Assembly: GCA_024400835.1 (NCBI GenBank)
Contig: JAKSMC010000014.1
Span: 1-64,000 of the forward strand
Source of the DNA: Bacteroidales bacterium
GTDB lineage: Bacteria; Bacteroidota; Bacteroidia; Bacteroidales; WCHB1-69
Length of the DNA stretch: 64,000 bases
Direction: 5' to 3'
The translations under genes were made by a program, and so were the position numbers. Positions 15,885 through 25,647 of the stretch are shown here, piece after piece. The notes beneath the pieces were generated by a model that worked only from the letters and a program-made list of their open reading frames with translations, did not search any database and was not told where the DNA came from. The first letter of the stretch is position 1, and every line of letters starts with the position of its first letter.

Positions 15885-18791
15885 TTAGTAGCCAAAGATT
15901 TCTTCCAACGTAAGTTTCTTCACAGGACCGAATTTCTGACCGATCTCGTCCAAATCGACTTCGCCTTCGGTGGCTAATATCATATAGGTCTTCGGCTGGT
16001 TTTTGATGTATTTTTCGTTGAAATTGCAAACGTCCGTCATCGTGAAGCCATCGATAAGATTGTAGAAATCGCGACGGTAGTCGTAGTTCACACCGATTTT
16101 GCGCGTGCTCAGGTAGTAGTCCAAGACAGACATCTTCGTGATGCGGTTGGCGGCAATAGAACTTTTGGCGCCTTCCTTAGCCAAGTCAAAAGCTGCCTGA
16201 GAAACCGGCATAGCGTTGAACAAGGAGTCGAATGCTGTCAGCGCATCCACGATCTTGTCGTTTTGCGTGGCTATATAAGAATAATTGTACATATATTCTG
16301 AAGAATCGGACGGCATAACAAAAGAAGACTGCGCGCTGTAGGCCAGGGAACGTTTTTCACGCATCTCCTGGAAGACGATGGCATTCATACTGCCGCCGAA
16401 GTACTGATTATACATTTTAACAATAGGATTCTCCTTGAGGTTAAATTTGCCGGAGCGCATAGAGGTAATCACGCGGGACTGCTTAGCCGGATACGGAGCG
16501 TAATAGACCACGTTTTCATCCGTAGCCAGACGGTCGAACTTCTGCGCAGTAGGCGGAGTGGCGAAATTCTTCGGCATCTTATAGTTCTTAGCCAAAGAAC
16601 TCTTCACACCCTTGACACTGGCCGGACCGTAATAGAGGATTTCAGGCTTGTAGGTCAGCAGCTGACGAAGAGTGGAGAGCAATTGCTCACCGGTCAACTC
16701 ACGGAGTTGTGCTTCGTTCAGTTGGTAGTTCACCAATTCCGGGCCGAACTCGCAATACGTGCGCAGGCAGTTCATCACACTCTGCTGCGAAGACTTCGCA
16801 TTCTTACGTTGCAGCAGGATGTCGTCCACCATATTCTGCAGAGCCGTTGTATCGACAGTTGCATTTTTCAGGACATCCATCATCAGTTTGAGCGCTTTAT
16901 CACGACTGCCGTCAATGCCGGACAGTGTGACGTAGGTTTCGTCATCCGAAACGGAAATGCTGTAGTTGCAAGCCAGCGTGTAGAACTGGGTTTTGATTTG
17001 CTCCACCGAGAGCTTGTCAGTTCCCAGTTTGTCAAGATATCTGGCAGCAAACGGCAGCACCTTGTCGTGCATTTCACCGACAGGGTAAATCATACGCAGC
17101 GTGAAAGTCTGGTCTTCATCATTGTGCAGATAATCCACTTGTGCTTTCTTGTACTGGTCGAAAGTAATGCTGTTCTGGAAGTCAACGAATACAGGTTTAA
17201 TGGGATTCACCTTGTTGGCCTTTATGGATTTGAAGAAATCCGACTCTGCATCGCGGTTCATTTGAATTGCCGTGATAGCCGGTTTGGTAACCTTTTCTGT
17301 TTCCTCGGGCGCACCTTGGCGTTTGAAGACCACGACATAGTTGTTGTCGGCAAAATACTTTTGGGCGAATTTCACCACATCCTCCTTAGTCACCTTCTTG
17401 TAATATTCGAGTTCCTGGGAAGCGTAGTACCAATCGATGTTATTTTCAAAAGCGCCGGCCATAGCGTAAGCGCGGGAGCGGTTGCTCTGGAGTTGTCGCA
17501 TGTTTCGGGCTTCGATGTTGTTCACTGCAGCCTGCAACAGAGCCTCGTCAAATTCGCCGTTTTTCAGTTTGTTGATTTGTTCCAGCAAGATATCGCGAAC
17601 TTCCTCTAACGTCTGGCCCTTGTTCGGGCGGCCGGAGAGTACGTATGCCGAATTGTCGCACAAGCCATAAACGTATGAGGAGGCGCGGTTTACGAGATGC
17701 TTTTGGTTGACATCAAGGTCGATCAGGCCGCAGCGGCCATTGGACATAACGTTGTCCAACATCTCCACGATGTACATATCGCGGCTGTTAGCCGGCAAGT
17801 CCAAACGAAAAGCCACATTGACGAACTCAGCCTCACGGCCAGAGACTTCGCGCACGATCGGCTCGGTAATAGGACGTTCTTTGGGGATGACATAGTGAGG
17901 CACATCTTTGCTTTTCAACTGTCCGAAATATTTGTCCACGATGGCGATAGCTTCGTCATAATCGAAGTCGCCAGCCAGGCAAACAGCCATATTGTTAGGC
18001 ACATAGTAAGTATTGAAGAAGTTCTTGATATTGGTAAGAGACGGATTTTTCAGATGCTCGCAACTGCCCAAAGTGGTTTGCTTGCCATAGGGGTTGTTGG
18101 GAAAAAGGGCACTCAGCATCGCCTCGCTGGCCTTACGGCTGTCCTTGGCCAAAGAGGTGTTCTTTTCCTCATACACCGTTTCCAATTCGGTATGGAAAAT
18201 GCGGAAAATAGGATTGGAAAAGCGGTCGGCCTGAATCATAGCCCAGTTTTCCAATTGGTTGGAAGGGATATCTTCGATATAGACGGTATAGTCATTGGAT
18301 GTGCCTGCGTTAGTGCCTTGTGAGCCGATGAATTTCATCATTTTGTCATACTCATTAGGGATGGCGTAGCCGGAAGCCAAGAACGAGAGGCTGTCGATAA
18401 CGTGATAGATGCTGTCGCGTGCCTGCTGGTCACGGGTACGGCGATAGACCTCGAACTGTTGCTCGATTTGGTCAAGCAGCGGGGCCTCGGCCTCCCAGTT
18501 CATCGTACCGAAATGGGTGGTGCCCTTAAACATCAGATGTTCCAGATAGTGGGCCAGGCCTGTGGTTTCAGCGGGGTCATTCTTACTGCCCACGCGCACG
18601 GGAATGAGACACTGAATGCGCGGGGCATCCTTATACACCGAAAGGTACACCTTCAATCCGTTATCCAACGTGTAGATACGGACATTCATAGCATCGTGCG
18701 AATAGCTGATGTATTCGTATTTTTTCTGAGCTTGCAAAACGGCCGGCACCATCAGGCAGACAGCCATCAAAAGGAGGAAAAGTTTTTTCAT
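15885..18791 (-). CDS. M16 family zinc peptidase (two-domain)
   Basis: A 968-residue pitrilysin/insulinase-like peptidase with signal peptide (1-22, ending LQAQ). The inverted zinc motif HYLEH is at residues 81-85 in GLAHYLEHLMFKG, and the third ligand lies in ELETVYEEKNTS (about 200-210). The C-terminal half is the inactive partner M16_C domain. A family member of this length forms a closed chamber that degrades short peptides; location is periplasm or outer membrane. It is transcribed from TATTTTTG at 18814-18821 together with the epimerase gene. Confidence 0.92.
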   Translation of the reverse strand: MKKLFLLLMAVCLMVPAVLQAQKKYEYISYSHDAMNVRIYTLDNGLKVYLSVYKDAPRIQCLIPVRVGSKNDPAETTGLAHYLEHLMFKGTTHFGTMNWEAEAPLLDQIEQQFEVYRRTRDQQARDSIYHVIDSLSFLASGYAIPNEYDKMMKFIGSQGTNAGTSNDYTVYIEDIPSNQLENWAMIQADRFSNPIFRIFHTELETVYEEKNTSLAKDSRKASEAMLSALFPNNPYGKQTTLGSCEHLKNPSLTNIKNFFNTYYVPNNMAVCLAGDFDYDEAIAIVDKYFGQLKSKDVPHYVIPKERPITEPIVREVSGREAEFVNVAFRLDLPANSRDMYIVEMLDNVMSNGRCGLIDLDVNQKHLVNRASSYVYGLCDNSAYVLSGRPNKGQTLEEVRDILLEQINKLKNGEFDEALLQAAVNNIEARNMRQLQSNRSRAYAMAGAFENNIDWYYASQELEYYKKVTKEDVVKFAQKYFADNNYVVVFKRQGAPEETEKVTKPAITAIQMNRDAESDFFKSIKANKVNPIKPVFVDFQNSITFDQYKKAQVDYLHNDEDQTFTLRMIYPVGEMHDKVLPFAARYLDKLGTDKLSVEQIKTQFYTLACNYSISVSDDETYVTLSGIDGSRDKALKLMMDVLKNATVDTTALQNMVDDILLQRKNAKSSQQSVMNCLRTYCEFGPELVNYQLNEAQLRELTGEQLLSTLRQLLTYKPEILYYGPASVKGVKSSLAKNYKMPKNFATPPTAQKFDRLATDENVVYYAPYPAKQSRVITSMRSGKFNLKENPIVKMYNQYFGGSMNAIVFQEMREKRSLAYSAQSSFVMPSDSSEYMYNYSYIATQNDKIVDALTAFDSLFNAMPVSQAAFDLAKEGAKSSIAANRITKMSVLDYYLSTRKIGVNYDYRRDFYNLIDGFTMTDVCNFNEKYIKNQPKTYMILATEGEVDLDEIGQKFGPVKKLTLEEIFGY

Positions 18792-18813
18792 ATACTATAT
18801 TTTAAAAGAAGCG

Positions 18814-18821
18814 CAAAAATA
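18814..18821 (-). promoter_or_regulatory. Promoter -7 box TATTTTTG of the M16 peptidase
   Basis: The minus strand reads TTGTATTTTTGCGC about 22 bp before the ATG at 18791. Confidence 0.7.
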
Positions 18822-18862
18822 CAAAAAAAAGACGCTCTATTGGTTTCTATTGATACACAGTC

Positions 18863-20500
18863 TCAACGCTGCCGAGCCACATACGCTCTTCCGTCAGACA
18901 ATCGGCGCTCATGATTCGCATTGTACTTAGGATTGAACACACTACGCTCCGGCTGGAACACAGGAGAAGACACATTTGACAAATCTATGAGCGAATGAAA
19001 CAGGTCATCTATCATATAGGGATGATGGACAGACTTTTTCAACACGTTGCCACGCTGCCGGTCCTTCTCATTATACGGACTGGTCCACAAAATGAAGGGG
19101 ATTTCCGCTATAGAATACGGAATGGTGTCCGAAACATCATGGCCTGCATTGTTCCCGTCATCATACACGTTTTCACCGTGGTCGGAAACGAACAGTGCGG
19201 AAACTCTTGTCTGAGGATGTTTTGCCGCATAGGCATCAATGATGTCGAACATTGCATTTACAATATTGTCATTGTATAAAATAGAATTGTCGTAGGCGTC
19301 GATTGTACATTGGCGCTTATCCTTACCGCCTTTAAACACGTCGTATTCTGACGGATAGCGTTTATCGTATTGGGAGTGGCTGCCCATCAGATGAAGGACA
19401 ATCCATTTCTTCGAAGCCTTGTCCTCCTCCAGCAAAACTTGCAATGGATTCAGCAGAAGATTATCGTATGAGGCGATCTTCGTGCTTTCAAAAGACGAGT
19501 TACCGCCCAAGTTCACATATCGCACCACATCCGAGAGGTTGGCAATGCTGGCCACCGCATTGTCCCATACGCCAATCGGCGACTGATTGGAAATCCAGAA
19601 GGTCTTGAATCCGGCCGAAGACAGAACTTCCTGTAACAGCACACATTGTTCTATGGGACGTTCGTCTTCCGTATTCTGCTCCGACAACATATGCAATACG
19701 GACGCCATTGTATAGGAATAGGGGCTTACCACATCGTCAAAAACAAGAATATCTTTCCGGGCAGAGAGCCTCGGCGTTGTTTCGCGATTATATCCATACA
19801 GAGACAAATGGTTACGGTTGCAGGATTCACCCAGAATCAGAATGCACACTTGGGGATCCTCCGAAGAAGTAGTTGCGACCTTCTTCAATTCTCTTTTTTG
19901 CAACAACTTGTAGGAACCGCTTTCTTGAGCAAAAGAGGCCACAGCCTTAACGGTCGGTGGAGCGACCGTCCGCAAAAATCGCTTGTTCACAGCCGCATCT
20001 GTCATAAACAATACACTGAAGATAGAGAATGCCACGACAAAAATCTTCCACCATTTGGATTTCAGCGAAAAACTCGGAATCCTCTTCATTGCGACAACAA
20101 ACAAGGCAAAATACGGAATCAGCAGGAGCCAGCGCGGGGACTGCTTTAAGGATACGAACTCCGTTGCCTCTTGCGCATTGGTATTAAAAAACACGAACAG
20201 CGATGAAGCACTAATCGGACATTTCAAGACAAGCCAATGTGCCAGATTCAGCAGGCCTTCTACGAAAAGCAGGACAACAGCTGTGCGGTACAGCCACCGT
20301 TTTCGGAAAAACATTGACGGCAATGTGAGCAGGAATGTCCATACGGGCAAGACCATCAGTATGCCCGCCTCCCAAATCGGCGGATTCAGGAACAGCGTCA
20401 CTACCGGGACATAGAGCACCATAGCCCAAATCCACAAATAGGGGCGGCTTGAATTCTCTTCGTATGCAAGCAAAGACGCCATCTGTTCTTTATTTTTCAA
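18863..20500 (-). CDS. Phosphoethanolamine transferase-like sulfatase-fold protein
   Basis: A 545-residue inner-membrane protein of the EptA/CptA type. The first 200 residues contain about five hydrophobic spans (for example VVTLFLNPPIWEAGILMVL and WKIFVVAFSIFSVLFM), and the rest is a periplasmic alkaline-phosphatase fold. Motifs are ILILGESCNRNHLSLYGY (the nucleophile region; here Ser-bearing GES in place of the usual GET), LHLMGSHSQY, and ALFVSDHGENVYDDG (metal ligands Asp-His). It should move phosphoethanolamine to lipid A or another surface glycan, which can change charge and peptide resistance. The substrate is inferred. The -7 box TATTTTCG at 20516-20523 is a one-base variant. Confidence 0.88.
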   Translation of the reverse strand: MKNKEQMASLLAYEENSSRPYLWIWAMVLYVPVVTLFLNPPIWEAGILMVLPVWTFLLTLPSMFFRKRWLYRTAVVLLFVEGLLNLAHWLVLKCPISASSLFVFFNTNAQEATEFVSLKQSPRWLLLIPYFALFVVAMKRIPSFSLKSKWWKIFVVAFSIFSVLFMTDAAVNKRFLRTVAPPTVKAVASFAQESGSYKLLQKRELKKVATTSSEDPQVCILILGESCNRNHLSLYGYNRETTPRLSARKDILVFDDVVSPYSYTMASVLHMLSEQNTEDERPIEQCVLLQEVLSSAGFKTFWISNQSPIGVWDNAVASIANLSDVVRYVNLGGNSSFESTKIASYDNLLLNPLQVLLEEDKASKKWIVLHLMGSHSQYDKRYPSEYDVFKGGKDKRQCTIDAYDNSILYNDNIVNAMFDIIDAYAAKHPQTRVSALFVSDHGENVYDDGNNAGHDVSDTIPYSIAEIPFILWTSPYNEKDRQRGNVLKKSVHHPYMIDDLFHSLIDLSNVSSPVFQPERSVFNPKYNANHERRLSDGRAYVARQR

Positions 20501-20515
20501 TTCCTATAGAGGGCG

Positions 20516-20523
20516 CGAAAATA
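20516..20523 (-). promoter_or_regulatory. Variant -7 box TATTTTCG
   Basis: The minus strand reads GTATTTTCGCGCCC about 15 bp before the ATG at 20500. It has C for T at the seventh position of TAnnTTTG, but keeps the GC-rich tail. Confidence 0.45.
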
Positions 20524-20632
20524 CTATTTTTACCATAACAAAAACCGCCAGGTGAGACAGGATTTGAACATAACAGGATAAAGAACATTATTTTTATATC
20601 ATCTCTTTGAGACAGGATTCGAGATTTTTATG

Positions 20633-20640
20633 TACGTTTG
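20633..20640 (+). promoter_or_regulatory. Promoter -7 box TACGTTTG
   Basis: TGTACGTTTGCGCCCTC ends about 13 bp before the ATG at 20660 and shows that the upstream in-frame ATG at 20630 is not used. Confidence 0.65.
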
Positions 20641-20659
20641 CGCCCTCAAAAATGCAGAT

Positions 20660-22072
20660 ATGTTGTCCGAAAATGCCATAAAATATGCGTTACGACATCT
20701 TTTCGCCGTGGCCATTCCCACCGATGAAGATTTGGATTTCACCTTCGAAGTGGAAAACGAACGGTTGCACATCGTCTTTGCCGACGACTGCCGCATTGAC
20801 TTGGCACTGTTTTCAGACGAAGAGCGTGAGGCATTTCTGAATGGAGAAGCCTCCCCCACTCTTTTGGCTTCTGCCGACAAGAACATCCAGATTCCGGTGT
20901 TCACGCCCCAGAGCGCTCTCGGCACAAGGTTGGACGGGCAGTACGCCCAACGGCTGCTCAACATTCCATACGACCTGGTCACTCCCAGTTTCGCACTGCT
21001 ATCCCGAGAGGAAGAATATCGAGGGCTGCCCCGCGACGAGCACAACAGATTCCTGTTTGCCTACAGCCTGACACGCCGCTACGACTGCATCAGTTTCCCG
21101 CTCGTGGACGAATACGCTATGCTGCTGCGGCAGTGGATTTCGGACTATCTGAAGCCTAACATCACGATTCGGCCGCGCGCATATCGCTTCGTCCCGACCC
21201 ACGACATCGACATCCTGCACCGGTTCACCGGAGGCTTCCAGGCATACAAGTCCATCTACGGCCGCGACCTGCTCATCAACCACAGCCTCGGCGATGTCCG
21301 CAAGTCCCTCCAAGAATACCGCGATTGGAAAGACGACCATTTGAAAGACCCCTACATTTCAGCCATCCAGGAGCTGATTCAGCTTTCGCAACAACATCAT
21401 CTTTCCTCCATTTTCTTTTTCAAAGCCATAGTTCCCGAAGAGTCCGACTGTACCTACGACATTGCAGGCGAAGACGTTCGTTTCGCCATCCAGCAGATTC
21501 GCAATGCCGGTATGGAAGTAGGATTGCACGGCAGTTACAACAGTTACAACGATTCAGCGTGCTACCTGAAAGAGATGTCGCGATTGGAACAGGTAATCGG
21601 CGCACGCGTGGCGTCAGGTCGCCAGCACTACCTGAGATTCAGCCTACAGCGGAACCTCTTCAGTTATCAGAACAGGTCCATTTACACGACGCAAGAAGTT
21701 GCGAGCACGCAGGTCAGCCACCAAAACACCCTGCAAGTATGGCAGGAGGCAGGGCTGCAGCACGACTACACCTTGGGTTATGCTGAACAGCCGGGATTCC
21801 GGTGCGGCACGTGCCACCCCTACCCGCTTTACGACTTGGACAACGACGAGCCCTCCGACATCGTTGAGCACCCGCTCATCGTGATGGACGGCAGTTTGTT
21901 CGACTATCTGGAATTAGGAATTGCCGACAGCAACCAGCTCATCGACCGTCTGCTCGGCCGCTGCCGCGCCGTGGAAGGCGACTTCGTGATATTGTGGCAC
22001 AACCACTTGCTCAGCCGGAATTACCGCACGAGATTCGAAGAGGTTTACGTACATCTATTGAGAAACAGCTAA
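20660..22072 (+). CDS. Polysaccharide deacetylase family protein
   Basis: A 470-residue protein with an N-terminal domain of unknown role (about 1-170) and a NodB-like deacetylase domain. Visible motifs are FVPTHDIDILHRF (about 177, the DxD-type metal motif), MEVGLHGSYNSYND (about 290, the HxxxH-type segment), and VILWHNHLLS near the end. No signal peptide, so it acts in the cytoplasm or on a carrier-linked sugar. The closest matches I know are deacetylases of Bacteroidota with the DUF7033-type N-terminus. It starts at 20660 because the -7 box lies just upstream. It is divergently placed from the phosphoethanolamine transferase, suggesting surface glycan modification. Confidence 0.82.
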   Translation: MLSENAIKYALRHLFAVAIPTDEDLDFTFEVENERLHIVFADDCRIDLALFSDEEREAFLNGEASPTLLASADKNIQIPVFTPQSALGTRLDGQYAQRLLNIPYDLVTPSFALLSREEEYRGLPRDEHNRFLFAYSLTRRYDCISFPLVDEYAMLLRQWISDYLKPNITIRPRAYRFVPTHDIDILHRFTGGFQAYKSIYGRDLLINHSLGDVRKSLQEYRDWKDDHLKDPYISAIQELIQLSQQHHLSSIFFFKAIVPEESDCTYDIAGEDVRFAIQQIRNAGMEVGLHGSYNSYNDSACYLKEMSRLEQVIGARVASGRQHYLRFSLQRNLFSYQNRSIYTTQEVASTQVSHQNTLQVWQEAGLQHDYTLGYAEQPGFRCGTCHPYPLYDLDNDEPSDIVEHPLIVMDGSLFDYLELGIADSNQLIDRLLGRCRAVEGDFVILWHNHLLSRNYRTRFEEVYVHLLRNS

Positions 22073-22157
22073 TAGCCGCCATTAACTTTTGATGAATTTG
22101 CAAGTGAATTCATCAAAAAACAACATCACGACATTCGGAAATCATCGCCTTTTTTTG

Positions 22158-22165
22158 TATTTTTG
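22158..22165 (+). promoter_or_regulatory. Promoter -7 box TATTTTTG of hutU
   Basis: TTGTATTTTTGCCGCTC ends 26 bp before the ATG at 22192. Confidence 0.7.
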
Positions 22166-22191
22166 CCGCTCATTTTTTAAAATACAATATT

Positions 22192-24189
22192 ATGACACTT
22201 CAAGAATTTCAAGAAGATCTTAAAAGAGGCATTCCCAGCACATTACCGCAGGCAAAGCCTTACGACCCCACGGTAAACCACGCTCCCAAGCGCAAAGATA
22301 TTTTAACCAAGAAAGAGAAGCAACTCGCCTTGCGCAACGCTCTCCGTTATTTCGACCCATCATTGCATGCACAACTGGCTCCTGAATTTGTCAAGGAGTT
22401 ACAGGACTACGGCCGCATCTATATGTACCGTTATCGTCCGGACTACGAAATGTACGCCCGTCCGATTGAAGCCTATCCTGCAAAATGCCAGCAGGCTGCT
22501 GCCATCATGCTGATGATTCAGAACAACCTGGACCCCGCAGTGGCTCAGCACCCGCACGAACTTATCACTTACGGCGGCAACGGCGCCGTGTTCCAGAACT
22601 GGGCACAATACCGCTTGGTTATGAAATATCTGTCCGAGATGACCGATGAGCAGACGCTCGTTATGTATTCCGGCCACCCACTGGGACTGTTCCCGTCACA
22701 CAAAGACGCTCCGCGCGTGGTCGTCACCAACGGTATGGTGATTCCGAACTACTCCAAGCCTGACGATTGGGAGAGAATGAACGCCATGGGTGTCAGCCAG
22801 TACGGCCAGATGACTGCAGGTTCCTATATGTACATCGGACCTCAGGGTATCGTACACGGCACCACCATCACCGTGTTGAACGCCAGCCGTAAAATCGGTG
22901 GCGAAATCGGTGGCAAGTTGTTCGTGACCGCAGGTTTGGGCGGTATGTCCGGCGCTCAGCCAAAAGCCGGCAACATCGCAGGTGTGGTTTCCATCACCGC
23001 AGAAATCAACCCGTCAGCTGCTCAAAAGCGCTTCGACCAAGGCTGGGTAGATGAGATCCACGAGAACCTCGACGAACTTTTCGAGAAAGTCAACGACGCA
23101 CGTGCTAAGAAAATCGCACGTTCCTTCGCATACCAGGGCAACGTAGTTGACCTTTGGGAATACTGTGCCGCACACGACATCCAAGTCGACCTCGGCAGCG
23201 ACCAGACCTCCCTGCACAACCCGTGGGCGGGCGGTTACTACCCTGTCGGCATCTCCTTCGAAGACGCAAAAGTCATGATGGCCGAAAGACCTGAGGATTT
23301 CAAAAAGGCTGTCGAAGAATCCCTTCGCCGCCAAGTTGCTGCTATCAACAAGCTGACCGCCAAGGGTATGTACTTCTTCGATTACGGCAATGCCTTCCTG
23401 TTGCAATCCTCCCGTGCCGGTGCCGACATTCTGAAAGAAGACGGTTCCTTCAGATACCCGTCATACGTTCAAGACATTATGGGACCGATGTGTTTCGACT
23501 ACGGTTTCGGACCGTTCCGCTGGGTATGTACCTCCGGCAAGCCCGAAGACCTCGATGTCACCGACCACTTGGCCATCGACGTGCTGAACGAAATCAGCGC
23601 CACGGCACCTGCTGAGATTTCCCAACAGATGAGGGACAACATCACCTGGATCAAGGGTGCCAACGCCAACCATCTCGTCGTCGGCTCGCAGGCCCGTATT
23701 CTGTATGCGGATGCGGAAGGCCGTACGAAGATTGCCGCAGCCTTCAACGAGGCAGTGAAGAGCGGCAAGCTCAGCGCTCCGGTAGTGCTCGGCCGTGACC
23801 ACCACGACGTTTCTGGCACGGACTCCCCGTTCCGTGAGACCTCCAACATTTACGATGGCAGTAGTTTCTGCGCCGACATGGCCATCCAGAACGTCATCGG
23901 CGACGGCTTCCGCGGCGCCACCTGGGTAAGTATCCACAACGGCGGCGGTGTTGGTTGGGGCGAAGTCATCAACGGCGGCTTCGGTATGGTTCTCGACGGC
24001 TCCGCTGACAGCGACCGCAGACTGCGCAACATGCTGTTCTGGGATGTCAACAACGGTATCTCCAGACGTGCTTGGGCTCGCAACGACGGCGCTCTCTTCG
24101 CTATCAAACGCGCAATGGAAGCCAACCCGAACCTCACCGTCACACTGCCCAACATGGCAGACGACAACCTTATCGAAAATGCTTTCTAA
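22192..24189 (+). CDS. hutU: Urocanate hydratase
   Basis: A 665-residue urocanase, converting urocanate to 4-imidazolone-5-propionate in histidine degradation. Hallmarks are MYSGHPLGLFPSHKDAP, ITVLNASRKIGGE, GLGGMSGAQPKAGNIAG (NAD-binding region) and NGGGVGWGEVINGGFGMVLDG near the C-terminus. It is longer than the 550-residue proteobacterial enzyme, as is usual in Bacteroidota and their relatives. It has its own promoter, and no other hut gene lies in the window. The next gene, on the same strand, is a lipoprotein. Confidence 0.96.
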   Translation: MTLQEFQEDLKRGIPSTLPQAKPYDPTVNHAPKRKDILTKKEKQLALRNALRYFDPSLHAQLAPEFVKELQDYGRIYMYRYRPDYEMYARPIEAYPAKCQQAAAIMLMIQNNLDPAVAQHPHELITYGGNGAVFQNWAQYRLVMKYLSEMTDEQTLVMYSGHPLGLFPSHKDAPRVVVTNGMVIPNYSKPDDWERMNAMGVSQYGQMTAGSYMYIGPQGIVHGTTITVLNASRKIGGEIGGKLFVTAGLGGMSGAQPKAGNIAGVVSITAEINPSAAQKRFDQGWVDEIHENLDELFEKVNDARAKKIARSFAYQGNVVDLWEYCAAHDIQVDLGSDQTSLHNPWAGGYYPVGISFEDAKVMMAERPEDFKKAVEESLRRQVAAINKLTAKGMYFFDYGNAFLLQSSRAGADILKEDGSFRYPSYVQDIMGPMCFDYGFGPFRWVCTSGKPEDLDVTDHLAIDVLNEISATAPAEISQQMRDNITWIKGANANHLVVGSQARILYADAEGRTKIAAAFNEAVKSGKLSAPVVLGRDHHDVSGTDSPFRETSNIYDGSSFCADMAIQNVIGDGFRGATWVSIHNGGGVGWGEVINGGFGMVLDGSADSDRRLRNMLFWDVNNGISRRAWARNDGALFAIKRAMEANPNLTVTLPNMADDNLIENAF

Positions 24190-24267
24190 TGACCAATTGG
24201 AAATTGAAAATTATGAGCGCCCAAAGCACTTCTGAATTTTAATTTTGAATTTTTAATTTTTGATTGA

Positions 24268-25152
24268 TTGAAATACCGTATCATTATATTATCAATCGTA
24301 ATGGCAATCGTAGCCGGTGGATGTAGAAAAAAACCGGAGCCGATTGTCATTACGCCTGATATTGAAAAAAGCCATCTGCAGCGCAACCACATTTTCGGAA
24401 CGGTTCGCAACATCCAGACTTTCACCTACTATTTAGGAGAAGATTCCATTCCCGTGTCGGACACTACCAACATCGCAAAAGTGATAGCCAAACGAAAGGC
24501 CGACTTTTCCACGTGGCAGCGTTACAGCGCGGACGGCTTTCTGATGCACTACACCAAGTTCAACCAGAACAAGGATACGCTCATGCACCAGGAATACGCC
24601 TACAACTGGAAAGCCAAATTGGTACACTGGGAAGAGTCCGACTCCACAGGAGCCATCGTCACGCGCGGCAAATACATTTACGACCGTAACGACTTCCTCT
24701 GCGGCGAACAGGTCTTCCAAGGTGACAGTGTGGTGATGGCCTTCACCTACACCACAGACGGCATCGGCAATATCGTCAAGAGCACTCAATCCTTCGGTGA
24801 CTACTCCACTCATACCGAGAACAAATACAATGCCTTAGGACTGGTGGAGAAAATCACCGAATACGAGCCCAACGGCAAACCCTTCAAAACCGTCAAAATC
24901 GAATACGACAATTACGGCGACGAAGTCAACAGGTGCGTTTACAAGGCTGGCGACCAGATGGTTGAATACACCTACAACCAATACAACCAGGAAGGCAGAC
25001 AGATCAAAACCATTTACGAAGACAAACTGCATCATCAAAAAGAGGTCACCTATTATGCTGACTACGACAGTCAGAACAATTGGCAGACCGAAATCAAAGT
25101 CAAAGACAATAAAATCATTTCTATAAGAAAACGTAAAATCATTTATTATTAA
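24268..25152 (+). CDS. Lipoprotein with YD-like repeats (TTG start)
   Basis: A 294-residue exported protein of unknown role. Only a TTG at 24268 gives a full lipoprotein signal (IIILSIVMAIVAGGC); the first in-frame ATG (24301) would leave just seven residues before the Cys. The body has repeated aromatic blocks such as FTYTTDGIGNI, KYNALGLVEKITEYE and IEYDNYGDEVNR, like the YD repeats of Rhs proteins, so a beta-stranded extracytoplasmic protein is likely. It is 5 bp upstream of the DUF5606 gene. Confidence 0.75.
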   Translation: MKYRIIILSIVMAIVAGGCRKKPEPIVITPDIEKSHLQRNHIFGTVRNIQTFTYYLGEDSIPVSDTTNIAKVIAKRKADFSTWQRYSADGFLMHYTKFNQNKDTLMHQEYAYNWKAKLVHWEESDSTGAIVTRGKYIYDRNDFLCGEQVFQGDSVVMAFTYTTDGIGNIVKSTQSFGDYSTHTENKYNALGLVEKITEYEPNGKPFKTVKIEYDNYGDEVNRCVYKAGDQMVEYTYNQYNQEGRQIKTIYEDKLHHQKEVTYYADYDSQNNWQTEIKVKDNKIISIRKRKIIYY

Positions 25153-25157
25153 AAACT

Positions 25158-25559
25158 ATGGATTTAAGTAACATCTTATCAATCACCGGAAAAGGCGGAC
25201 TTTTCAAACTCGTTTCCAGAACTCCCAACAGTTTCATCGTTGAATCATTAGAAGACGGTCATCGTTTCCCCGCATTTTCACATGACGGCGTAGCAACATT
25301 AGACAACATAGCCATATTCACAGAAGACGGAGAAGTTTCTCTGCAATCCGTATTCCAATCCATCTTCAAATTGGAAAACGGTGCCAAGAAGGAAATGCCG
25401 AAGGACAACAATGCCATGAAGGCCTATTTTGCAGAAGTTCTTCCCGAATACGACCGCGACCGCGTTTACGTTTCCAACATCAAGAAAGTAATCGCTTGGT
25501 ACAACATCTTAGTTGACAACAAGCTGGTTGATCTGGAAGAAGAGAAAGAGGAAAAGTAG
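25158..25559 (+). CDS. DUF5606 protein
   Basis: A 133-residue cytoplasmic protein of a family restricted to Bacteroidota (DUF5606), with SITGKGGLFKLVSR at the start and a central YVSNIKKVIAWYNIL. No enzyme motif is visible and the role is unknown. The C-terminus is Glu/Lys rich. It overlaps functionally with nothing obvious nearby except the lipoprotein gene 5 bp upstream, with which it is probably co-transcribed. Confidence 0.8.
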   Translation: MDLSNILSITGKGGLFKLVSRTPNSFIVESLEDGHRFPAFSHDGVATLDNIAIFTEDGEVSLQSVFQSIFKLENGAKKEMPKDNNAMKAYFAEVLPEYDRDRVYVSNIKKVIAWYNILVDNKLVDLEEEKEEK

Positions 25560-25647
25560 CTGTTAGCTATTAAAACTCAGAACTTGGCTATTGCCCCATA
25601 AGCATTGAGTCTTAGGGATCATTGTTTGAACAAAAAATACAATTATT

